This document shows positions 1 through 5,844 of a stretch of DNA of 9,352 nt, piece after piece (the stretch's first letter is position 1; every line of letters begins with the position of its first letter). The notes under the pieces were generated by a model. The model was not told the origin of the DNA. It ran no database searches and was given only the letters and a program-made list of their open reading frames with translations. The position numbers were made by a program, and so were the translations under genes. Origin of the DNA: Bifidobacterium sp. GTDB lineage: Bacteria > Actinomycetota > Actinomycetes > Actinomycetales > Bifidobacteriaceae. The stretch covers positions 1 to 9,352 of the forward strand of contig JAIJEI010000068.1 of NCBI GenBank assembly GCA_022739095.1, in the 5' to 3' direction.

Positions 1-603
1 AAGCTCACCGTGCTGCGCGACAAGAACACCCCCTCCTCCACTTTCCGCGAGCTCGTCTCCGAGCTTGTGATGCTCGAAGCCTACGAAGCCACCCGCAACC
101 TGTCCGTGGTCGCCGCGCCGATTGAGACCCCGGTCGCGCCGATGACCGGCAAGAAGCTGGCCGAACCCCGTCCGATCATCGTGCCGGTGCTGCGCGCGGG
201 CCTCGGCATGCTCGACGGCATGACCCGTCTCATACCCACCGCCGAAGTCGGCTTCCTTGGCATGAAGCGCGACGAGGAACACCCCACTCAGCAGGTCACC
301 TATGCGAACCGTCTGCCGGAGGACCTGTCCGGTCGTCAGTGCTTCCTGATCGACCCGATGCTCGCCACCGGCGGCACTCTGGTCGCTGCCACGCACTATC
401 TGGCCGAGCGCGGCGCCAAGGACGTGACCGCGATCAACATCATCGCGGCGCCTGAAGGCATCAAGTACGTCGAGGAGCACATAGATCCGTCCATCGACTT
501 CAAGGTCGTAGTGTGCGCGGTCGATGAGAAGCTCAACGACAAGTGCTACATCGTGCCGGGGCTGGGCGACGCCGGCGACCGCCTGTATGGAGTAATTGAT
601 TAA
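1..603 (+). CDS. upp: Uracil phosphoribosyltransferase, 3' part (5' end outside window)
   Basis: Converts uracil and PRPP to UMP in cytosolic pyrimidine salvage. The reading frame is open from base 1 (K-L-T-V-L-R-D-K) to TAA at 601-603, giving 200 visible residues. The family is usually about 208-214 residues, so only roughly the first dozen are missing. The GTG at 10 is internal (the Val of LTVLRDK), not a start. Family signatures are all present: the N-terminal LRDKNTPSSTFRELVSEL block, the VPVLRAGLGML block, the PRPP-binding DPMLATGGT loop near bases 352-378, and the C-terminal uracil-binding GLGDAGDRLYG near bases 559-591. The stop codon lies inside the left arm of a 12-bp inverted repeat (594-605 with 680-691). 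No frameshift or missing core residue is seen. Confidence 0.96.
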   Translation, partial: KLTVLRDKNTPSSTFRELVSELVMLEAYEATRNLSVVAAPIETPVAPMTGKKLAEPRPIIVPVLRAGLGMLDGMTRLIPTAEVGFLGMKRDEEHPTQQVTYANRLPEDLSGRQCFLIDPMLATGGTLVAATHYLAERGAKDVTAINIIAAPEGIKYVEEHIDPSIDFKVVVCAVDEKLNDKCYIVPGLGDAGDRLYGVID

Positions 604-691
604 CGGAGCGTATACCGCCTTTCCTCAGCACTCGGCGCACCACAGTGCGTCTTCGGCTTCGGACGGCGATCTCCGCACACGTTAATCAATT
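594..691 (+). other. Possible structured RNA element across the upp stop codon
   Basis: The 12 bases at 594-605 (AATTGATTAACG, spanning the upp TAA) are the perfect reverse complement of 680-691. Inside the enclosed 74 bases are further complementary pieces. CGCC 616-619 pairs with GGCG 665-668. A hairpin of seven pairs forms from 634-640 with 645-651 around a CACA loop, including one G-U pair. Two C(UUCG)G motifs occur at 651-656 and 657-662. There is no downstream T-run, so it is not a classical intrinsic terminator. It may be a 3' mRNA-stability structure, a processing site or a Rho-independent block of unusual form. Function is unknown; only the complementarity is seen. Confidence 0.4.
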
Positions 692-709
692 CCTCATATT
701 GACCGATTG

Positions 710-739
710 ATTGTTGCTCCCGCCAGAGGGAGCAACAAT
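710..739 (+). promoter_or_regulatory. Strong hairpin just ahead of the rlmH ribosome binding site
   Basis: A perfect 12-bp stem (710-721 with 728-739) has a six-base loop, GCCAGA. It ends 15 bases before the rlmH ATG, with a weak GGA ribosome-binding element at 744-746 between stem and start. There is no T-run after it, so it does not look like an ordinary terminator for upp. It could stabilise the rlmH leader or limit ribosome access. A regulator binding the palindrome in DNA is an alternative. Confidence 0.45.
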
Positions 740-754
740 ATCTGGAATTTCCAT

Positions 755-1234
755 ATGCAAATTGACATTATTGCGCCGGGGCGCGTGAAGGAACGATATC
801 TTCGCGACGCCATCGATGAGTATTCCAAGCGACTTTCGCGCTACTGCAAGCTCAACATCATTGAAGTGACAGATGAGAAAACGCCTGACCATGCCTCTGA
901 AGGCGTTGACCGACAGATCAAGGCCAAAGAAGGCGAACGCATCGCCAAGCATCTGAAGGACGGCGCGTTTGTCATTGCCCTTGCCATCAACGGCAAGCAG
1001 CTGTCCAGCGAGGAACTGGCCGCGAAAATCAACGACCTTGGATTGCGCGGTACCAGCCATATTCAGCTGGTCATCGGCGGTTCAATCGGCCTTGACGACG
1101 CGATTCTGCGTCGTGCTGATTTTCTGCTGAGTTTCTCGAAGATGACGTTCCCGCATCAGCTCATGCGCGTGATTCTGCTCGAACAGATTTATCGCGCTTA
1201 TAAAATCAACGCTGGCGAGCCGTATCACAAGTAA
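755..1234 (+). CDS. rlmH: 23S rRNA (pseudouridine1915-N3)-methyltransferase RlmH
   Basis: RlmH is a small SPOUT-class (knotted) SAM-dependent methyltransferase. It acts as a homodimer on assembled 70S ribosomes and methylates pseudouridine 1915 in helix 69 of 23S rRNA. The product is 159 residues, matching the family's 155-159. It begins MQIDIIAPGR, has the SAM-binding LVIGGSIGL loop (about residues 105-113) and ends with the characteristic SKMTFPHQLMRVILLEQIYRA...YHK tail. I chose ATG 755 rather than an in-frame TTG at 707: the family starts here, a GGA lies 8 bases upstream, and the upstream codons fall in a hairpin. Codon use is visibly more A/T-ending than in neighbouring genes (for example ATT, TAT, AAA), while the tail remnant at 1960-2072 uses GC-ending synonyms. 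This suggests the intact copy was acquired from a relative. Confidence 0.95.
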   Translation: MQIDIIAPGRVKERYLRDAIDEYSKRLSRYCKLNIIEVTDEKTPDHASEGVDRQIKAKEGERIAKHLKDGAFVIALAINGKQLSSEELAAKINDLGLRGTSHIQLVIGGSIGLDDAILRRADFLLSFSKMTFPHQLMRVILLEQIYRAYKINAGEPYHK

Positions 1235-1246
1235 AACACCATACCT

Positions 1247-1314
1247 CATGGGGCGGTAATTCCCCCATGGGGCGGTAATTGCCTCATGGGGCGGTAAAAC
1301 CCTCATGGGGCGGT
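1247..1314 (+). repeat. Array of four CATGGGGCGGT motifs, exact 19-base period
   Basis: The identical 11-mer CATGGGGCGGT starts at 1247, 1266, 1285 and 1304, each exactly 19 bases after the last. It is followed in three copies by TAA- or AA-rich spacers of 8 bases. The array begins 12 bases after the rlmH stop. It faces a second array of the same motif in inverse orientation at 1357-1405. The 8-base spacers are too short and too similar for CRISPR spacers. Confidence 0.9.
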
Positions 1315-1356
1315 ATGCCAAAATGGCTTAATTCCGCGGTTTCACATATTCTTCAA

Positions 1357-1405
1357 ACCGCCCCATGGGCAAGTTACCGCCCCATGAGCCTGTAACCGCC
1401 CCATG
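1357..1405 (-). repeat. Facing array of three CATGGGGCGGT motifs (inverted), 19-base period
   Basis: The reverse complement ACCGCCCCATG lies at 1357-1367, 1376-1386 and 1395-1405, again stepping by 19 bases. Read on the minus strand these are direct copies that follow the broken glpQ gene, mirroring the copies that follow rlmH on the plus strand. The two arrays flank a 42-base A/T-richer centre (1315-1356) that holds a CCGCGG palindrome at 1334-1339, close to the dyad axis. A transcript crossing the region could fold into a long hairpin. Confidence 0.9.
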
Positions 1406-1429
1406 GGCACATCAATAACGCCCTCAACC

Positions 1430-1955
1430 TCACACTGCGTCGGGGACGAACGCTTCGAAGATGTGGCGATCGAAGTAGGGGACGCACTGGGCGAGTTCAT
1501 CGCTGCTGCGCACGGTCCATGAAACCGGCATCGCACCCATCGAACGAGCGAGCTTGACTTGCGGCGAAGTGCCACCGGTCCAGTCATAGGCCACGAAATC
1601 AGGACGAGACAGCCAGTCGAACGCCAGTAAGCCGGCGGCTCATTCAGCCGCACCATTCTTGCTCAGCTTCGCCGGCCAGCTCAGCTGACCGCGGCACACC
1701 TCAGGGTGATGCTCCTTGTACCAATTCACCGCGCCCGAGTGGAAGGATTCGATCACGTATGGGCCGTCATACGCCTCAAGCAAGGCGTGGCCCTTTTCCC
1801 ATGAGCTCTTCGCCACGCTCATCCCAAGCCTTGTTGTCGCTGAACTTGTATTCCACAATCAGCGGAGCCTGGCCGGCCACCACGTCCAGCACATCGGAGA
1901 ACAGCGGCACATGCTGGTAGTACCCATTCGGCGCGGTGCTCAGACGCGCCGGTTA
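1430..1955 (-). pseudogene. 3' half of a glycerophosphodiester phosphodiesterase gene, broken
   Basis: On the minus strand this encodes about the last 165 residues of a protein closely related to the intact phosphodiesterase at 5845-6894, roughly three quarters identical by eye. Examples are GYYQHVPLFSDVL, GPYVIESF, RPDFVAYDW and YFDRHIFEAFVPD. It is dead three ways. The whole N-terminal part with the HRG and E-x-D catalytic residues is missing. One extra base in the CCC run at 1798-1800 shifts the frame after the ELMG segment. A conserved Trp codon (W280 of the intact copy) is TGA at 1642-1640. The original stop is TGA at 1432-1430. Its 5' edge abuts the rlmH remnant within a few bases. Divergence from the intact copy suggests a different species or an old paralogue rather than a recent duplication. 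Confidence 0.85.
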
Positions 1956-1959
1956 CAGA

Positions 1960-2072
1960 CTGAGCTTTTCGAAGATGACGTTCCCCCCCCCCATCAGCTC
2001 ATGCGCGTGATCCTGTTGGAGCAGATCTATCGCGCATACAAGATCAACGTCCACGAGCCGTACCACAAGTAA
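1960..2072 (+). pseudogene. 3' remnant of a second rlmH copy
   Basis: The sequence encodes the RlmH C-terminus (LSFSKMTF, then HQLMRVILLEQIYRAYKIN-VHEPYHK and TAA at 2070-2072). It matches codons 124-159 of the intact gene at 755-1234. Differences are mostly synonymous third-position changes toward G or C (ATC for ATT, TAC for TAT, AAG for AAA), plus Ala-Gly to Val-His. It therefore looks like an orthologue of another lineage, not a fresh duplicate. Five extra bases, making a run of ten C at 1983-1992, break the frame between TTC and CAT. There is no 5' part: the remnant abuts the glpQ-like pseudogene, with CAGAC occurring on both sides of the junction (1941-1945 and 1956-1960). It is probably the tail of the resident rlmH after displacement. 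Confidence 0.88.
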
Positions 2073-2125
2073 CGGCGCACGCCCAACCCGCGTTCCAACC
2101 CGCGCCCCGATCCTGCGGGGCATGA

Positions 2126-2168
2126 CAAACGGCCCGTCTCCCCGAAAACCTCCGGGGCGGCGGGCCGT
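2126..2168 (-). terminator. Intrinsic terminator of the ugp operon
   Basis: An 8-bp perfect outer stem (2129-2136 with 2161-2168) encloses an inner CCCCG/CGGGG stem (2140-2144 with 2153-2157). On the minus strand it is followed by TTTGT. It starts 34 bases after the ugpB stop codon. No T-run follows on the plus side, so it serves the minus-strand operon. Confidence 0.75.
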
Positions 2169-2201
2169 CGTCATCATCGCGGCATAGGGACCGCGACAAC
2201 C

Positions 2202-3581
2202 TCACTTCTGGGACAGCGAGTTGTTGTAATCGTCCAGATCCGTCTGCAACGCCTTGACCTGGTCGCTCAAAGCCTTCTTGGGATCGGTGCCTTCGAAGAT
2301 CTGCTCGACGGCCTTCTCCACGCCCTTGCGGGCCTGCGGCATCACGCCTGCGGAGCATCCCTGGGTGGCGGGGGTGAGCTTGGTGTTCTGCAACTGCTTG
2401 ACCGCCACATCGAACTGCGGGTACTGCTGGCGCCACTGGGCGTCCACCGGCTCCTCGAGCGCCTTCTTCGAGGTCGGGAAGTAACCGGTGCCGGTATGCC
2501 ATTCGGCCTGACGCTTCGGGTCGGAAAGGAACTTGACGAACTGCCAAGCCGCCTGCTGCTCCTCGTCGGAGTGCTTCACGTTGGAAATCCACAGGGAGCC
2601 GCCGCCGATGATCGGGCCGGAGTTGTTCTTCTTGATCTTCGGGTAGTTTCCCACACCGACTTCGAAGCCCTTCTGCTTGGCGGCGTCCATCACACCGGCC
2701 AGATCGGCGGTGGATTCGATGGTGATGCCGATGTTGCCGGTTTCAAAGGCGTTGATGGCCGCCGTGGTATCGGAACCGGTGTTGCCGGAGACGCCGGAGT
2801 CGACCATATCCTTCCACCACTTCATGAACGTGACGGCGGCGTCGTTGTCGAAGCCGAACTTCGACACGCGGTCCTTGCCGCGACCGTTATCGGGACCGCA
2901 GTACTGCTCGCCACTGGCGGCGATCTCCTGCTCCAGATACCAGCCGTAGACGGCTGCGTTGAAGCCGTACTGGGCGGGCCCGCCATTCTTCTCGGAAAGC
3001 TTCTCGGCGGCGGCCTTCACTTCATCCAGCGTTTCCGGCGCCTTGTTCGGGTCGAGCCCGGCCTTCTCGAACAACGTCTTGTTGTAGTACAGCACCGGCA
3101 TGGAGGTGTTGAACGGCATCGAATACAGCTTGCCGTTCACGGTGTAGTATCCGGCCACGTTCGGCTGCAGATCGGAGGTGTCGTACTTGTCCTTATCGAT
3201 GAAATTCTGCATCGGCGTGATGGTGCCGGAGTCCATCATGAAGCGCGAACCGATGTCGTAGATCTGCATCAGCGTCGGCGTGGACTGCGACTGCACGGCC
3301 GACTTGTATTTGGTGATCGCTTCATCATACTTGCCTTGGTACAGGCCTTTGACGGTGATCTTGCCTTTGTTCTGCGCGTTGAACTCGTCGATCATCTTGT
3401 CCAGCACCTGGCCGTTCGTGCCGGACATGGAATGCCAGAAGTTCACGGTCACGGAACCGTCGGCCTCTTTGGGGGTGGGGACGTTGGCGTTCGAGGCGGT
3501 ATCCGATCCGCATGCCGCCGGGGAGACCATGGAGCCCATCGCCGCGATGATGGCGATGGCACGGGTGGCAATCTTGTTCAT
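2202..3581 (-). CDS. ugpB: UgpB-like ABC importer solute-binding lipoprotein
   Basis: The extracytoplasmic binding protein of a Ugp-type importer, expected to capture glycerol-3-phosphate or glycerophosphodiesters and deliver them to the UgpA/UgpE permease. It has 459 residues. A short signal peptide ends at PAAC (Cys24), a non-ideal lipobox. UgpB-family landmarks follow in order: FWHSM at 48-52, YQGKY at 81-85, QIYDIG at 106-111, PFNTSMPVLYYNK at 156-168, IIGGGSLW at 324-331, EWHTGTGYFP at 360-369 and MPQAR at 414-418. Asp109 stands where E. coli UgpB has Glu, a change I recall from the mycobacterial homologue that prefers glycerophosphocholine. Cys228 and Cys409 could form a disulfide. The start ATG at 3581 has AGGAGA at 3597-3592. 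It is last in the operon, 184 bases after ugpE, with two hairpins in that gap. It could instead bind another sugar-like substrate, but the motif match is specific. Confidence 0.85.
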   Translation of the reverse strand: MNKIATRAIAIIAAMGSMVSPAACGSDTASNANVPTPKEADGSVTVNFWHSMSGTNGQVLDKMIDEFNAQNKGKITVKGLYQGKYDEAITKYKSAVQSQSTPTLMQIYDIGSRFMMDSGTITPMQNFIDKDKYDTSDLQPNVAGYYTVNGKLYSMPFNTSMPVLYYNKTLFEKAGLDPNKAPETLDEVKAAAEKLSEKNGGPAQYGFNAAVYGWYLEQEIAASGEQYCGPDNGRGKDRVSKFGFDNDAAVTFMKWWKDMVDSGVSGNTGSDTTAAINAFETGNIGITIESTADLAGVMDAAKQKGFEVGVGNYPKIKKNNSGPIIGGGSLWISNVKHSDEEQQAAWQFVKFLSDPKRQAEWHTGTGYFPTSKKALEEPVDAQWRQQYPQFDVAVKQLQNTKLTPATQGCSAGVMPQARKGVEKAVEQIFEGTDPKKALSDQVKALQTDLDDYNNSLSQK

Positions 3582-3603
3582 TCTTGTTCGTTCTCCTCAT
3601 AAG

Positions 3604-3678
3604 CCGCCCGCATGCCGGATACGACACGATCGACGGGCGGTGGTTGATGGCGGTCGGCCGACGGGTGCCGGCCGACCG
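3604..3678 (-). promoter_or_regulatory. Two hairpins between ugpE and ugpB
   Basis: A perfect 10-bp stem, CGGTCGGCCG at 3651-3660 with 3669-3678, has an 8-base loop. A second, 7-bp stem pairs 3604-3610 with 3634-3640 around a 23-base loop and sits just upstream of the ugpB ribosome binding site. Neither is followed by a T-run on the minus strand, so they are not classical terminators. Intercistronic stems of this kind often protect the mRNA of an abundant binding protein or set its ratio to the permeases. That role is inferred here. Confidence 0.5.
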
Positions 3679-3765
3679 ATGGTGATTGACGTCGGCATTC
3701 AGCTCAGCCAATGGTTGGCGACGTCGATGGTTGGTTGTTGTCGGTATTGAGTTATGAATCACACA

Positions 3766-4653
3766 TCACTTGGTCGAGCCGGCGGTCAGGCCGCGCACGA
3801 TTTGACGCTGTCCGAACACGATGATGAACAGCGTGGGGATGACGGCCAGAACGGCACCGGCCATCACCAGTCCCGGGTTGAAGGCATCGGGCGACTGCAG
3901 CTGGGTGATGCCGATCTGGATGGTCTGCATCTGCGGCGTTTCCGTGACCAGCAAGGGCCAGAAGAAGGCATTCCAGTGAGTCAGGAAGGTGTAGATGGCC
4001 AGCGAGGCGATGGCCGGGCGGCTCAGCGGAAGCACCACGGACCATAGCAGGCGCAGGTTCGAGGCACCGTCGATGCGCGCGGCTTCCACCAGCTCCATCG
4101 GGAATTGGCGCATGAACGAATGCATCATGAACACGCCGAATCCACTGGCGAGGAACGGAAGCACCAGCGCGAGGAAGGTGTTGCGCAGCCCGAGCGAAGA
4201 GATGGTCAGATAGTTCGGGATGATCACGGATTCACCCGGAATCATCATCGTGGACAGGAACAGCACGAACCACACGCGACGGCCTTTGACTTTGAGGATC
4301 ACCAGCGCATACGCCACCAGAGTGGAGGTGAGCACCTGCGCCACGGTGATCACCAGCGTGGCCCCCAGTGAGTTGACGTACTGGCGCATAAGCGGAATGA
4401 TCTGTGCCGCGGTGGCGAGATTATTCCAGGTGATGCCATGCACCGGCCAGACGGCGGGCGGGTAGCTGGCGATGTCCTCCTGCTTCATCAGCGAACCGGC
4501 GAACGAGTAGTACACCGGGAAGACCACGAGGAAGGCGAGGAACAGCAGCACCAGCACGCCGAGGATCTTCGAGGCGACGTATTTGACGCGGGAAAGGCTC
4601 AGCGAGCCGGTCGCGCCACGCGACACGGTACCGGAGGGAACGGAAACGGTCAT
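3766..4653 (-). CDS. ugpE: UgpE-like ABC importer permease
   Basis: One of the two membrane subunits of the Ugp-type importer, a MalG/UgpE-family permease of 295 residues. After a 22-residue basic cytoplasmic N-terminus it shows a first membrane segment at about residues 29-50 and further hydrophobic segments typical of six spans. The EAA coupling loop is ELVEAARIDGAS...LPLSRP at about 187-213, which docks the ATPase. The ending RQIVRGLTAGSTK resembles the E. coli UgpE end. The start ATG at 4653 overlaps the ugpA stop as ATGA (4653-4650), so translation is probably coupled, with AGGTGG a short way upstream inside ugpA. The family's general sugar permeases are similar; the UgpE call rests on the cluster as well as the sequence. 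Confidence 0.85.
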   Translation of the reverse strand: MTVSVPSGTVSRGATGSLSLSRVKYVASKILGVLVLLFLAFLVVFPVYYSFAGSLMKQEDIASYPPAVWPVHGITWNNLATAAQIIPLMRQYVNSLGATLVITVAQVLTSTLVAYALVILKVKGRRVWFVLFLSTMMIPGESVIIPNYLTISSLGLRNTFLALVLPFLASGFGVFMMHSFMRQFPMELVEAARIDGASNLRLLWSVVLPLSRPAIASLAIYTFLTHWNAFFWPLLVTETPQMQTIQIGITQLQSPDAFNPGLVMAGAVLAVIPTLFIIVFGQRQIVRGLTAGSTK

Positions 4654-5606
4654 TGGTTATCCACCTGCTTTCCGACAGTGAGGAACTGGATCAGGGTGAT
4701 GACGGCGACCACCACGATCAGTACCAACGCCTCGGCCGAAGCGTAGCCGAAATTGGAGCTGTTGTTGGCGAAACCGTGCATGTAGATGTCGTACACCAGC
4801 GTGGTGGTGGAGGCGTTCGGACCGCCCTTGGTGAGCACATGAATCTGGCCGAAGCTTTCCAACGACTGGATGGTGTCGGTGATGATCAGGAAGAACAGCT
4901 GCGGCATGATCAGCGGAATCATGATCGAGGTTTGCAGGCGCAGACCGGAAGCACCGTCCAGACGAGCCGCGTCGACGATTTCCTCCGGAACCGAGCCCAG
5001 GCCGGCAAGCAACACCAGCACGTTGTAACCGATGTTCATCCACACCGTGGTCATGGCGATGGCCGGCATCGCGAATTTCGGATCGGTGAGCCAGCCCACC
5101 GGCTGCATGCCGATTTTCTGCAGCGCAGCGTTGAACAGGCCAGTGGCCGGATTGAAGAAGGCGGAGAAGATAATGGACGCGGCCGACACCGAGTAGGCGA
5201 ACGGCAGCGCGAAAACCGTGCGGAATACACGATTGACGGTGGATTCCTTGTTCAGCATCAGCGCGATGACCAGCGACAGCAGAATCGTGGGAATCACCGT
5301 GTAGACGGCAAACATCAACGTATTGAGCATGATTTTGCCGAATTCGGGATCGCTGAACACGCGCTGGAAGTTGCGCAATCCCACGAACTTGCTCTGCCGG
5401 CCCAGAATATCGGTGCCCGACATGGACAGCACGAACGTGCGGATCAGCGGGTACACCACGAATACGAGGAACACGATGGCCGCGGGCGTAAGGTACAGCG
5501 ACGACGTCACGTCGCGCAGGGTGAATCGCGCCTTGGAGCGGGAATCCGCGCCATGTGACGGCGGGGATTGGCTGGACTTTTGGATGTGTGCGACTGCCTG
5601 AGACAT
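4650..5606 (-). CDS. ugpA: UgpA-like ABC importer permease
   Basis: The partner membrane subunit (MalF/UgpA family), 318 residues and first gene of the operon. A hydrophilic cytoplasmic N-terminus of about 35 residues precedes membrane segments beginning near residues 38-60. SKFVGLRNF at 72-80 is the usual periplasmic landmark of the family. The EAA loop is EEIVDAARLDGASG...IPLIMP at about 208-235. The GGPNASTTTLVYDIYMHGF block at 261-279 matches the GGP-TTTL-Y-IY-GF signature of UgpA closely. The start ATG at 5606 is preceded by AAGGGG. No ATP-binding subunit gene lies in the window. Many bifidobacterial importers borrow a shared MsmK/UgpC-type ATPase, which is likely here too. Confidence 0.87.
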   Translation of the reverse strand: MSQAVAHIQKSSQSPPSHGADSRSKARFTLRDVTSSLYLTPAAIVFLVFVVYPLIRTFVLSMSGTDILGRQSKFVGLRNFQRVFSDPEFGKIMLNTLMFAVYTVIPTILLSLVIALMLNKESTVNRVFRTVFALPFAYSVSAASIIFSAFFNPATGLFNAALQKIGMQPVGWLTDPKFAMPAIAMTTVWMNIGYNVLVLLAGLGSVPEEIVDAARLDGASGLRLQTSIMIPLIMPQLFFLIITDTIQSLESFGQIHVLTKGGPNASTTTLVYDIYMHGFANNSSNFGYASAEALVLIVVVAVITLIQFLTVGKQVDNQ

Positions 5607-5668
5607 GCAGAGGCCCCTTTCGGTCGAAGACCGCTATACAACATTTTTCAATGGACGGCTACCTCGTT

Positions 5669-5774
5669 CAGTGGTACCCCAGTGACCGCAGCCCTTTGAT
5701 CGATGTCACTGAGAATTCAATATGGCTTCATCGCCATTACGTCTGATATTCGCCTCGTTCACCACCCCGTCACG
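5669..5774 (-). promoter_or_regulatory. Candidate control region upstream of ugpA
   Basis: This 5607-5787 gap must hold the ugp promoter, because glpQ upstream has its own terminator. Short repeats are visible. CAGTG occurs at 5669-5673 and 5680-5684 (11 bases apart), with an inverted CACTG at 5707-5711; the longer CAGTGAC/GTCACTG pair is 5680-5686 with 5705-5711. GTTCACC at 5757-5763 is followed 11 bases later by CGTCACG (5768-5774), resembling the actinobacterial PHO-box layout but on the opposite strand to the gene. No convincing -35/-10 pair was found. Phosphate control is a guess from the pathway. Confidence 0.25.
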
Positions 5775-5779
5775 GCATG

Positions 5780-5824
5780 CCAATAAACAGGCCGCCCACC
5801 ACGACAGATGTGGTGGGCGGCCTG
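5780..5824 (-). terminator. Intrinsic terminator of glpQ
   Basis: A perfect 15-bp stem, CAGGCCGCCCACCAC at 5788-5802 with 5810-5824, has a 7-base loop. On the minus strand it is followed immediately by TTTATTG. It begins 20 bases after the glpQ stop, so glpQ transcription should end before ugpA. Confidence 0.9.
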
Positions 5825-5844
5825 AAGGGCACCGGTAAAGCGGT

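Noticed and set aside
707..754. Upstream TTG start for rlmH
   Set aside because: It would add 16 residues encoded by the hairpin, has no ribosome site, and does not match the family start at MQIDI.
1247..1405. CRISPR-like array
   Set aside because: The repeat core is 11 bases and the gaps only 8 bases, and the orientation flips in the middle. CRISPR repeats and spacers are each about 25-40 bases in one direction.
1716..2072. Plus-strand frame of 118 residues as a gene
   Set aside because: Only its last 28 or so residues are real (the rlmH remnant). The rest is antisense of the glpQ-like pseudogene.
2496..3602. Plus-strand open frame of 368 residues
   Set aside because: It is antisense to the convincing UgpB gene. 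Its product is a Val/His/Arg-rich shadow typical of the reverse strand of GC-rich coding DNA.
4653..5558. Plus-strand open frame of 301 residues
   Set aside because: It lies fully antisense to ugpA, is rich in His, Gln and Arg, and has no recognisable motif.
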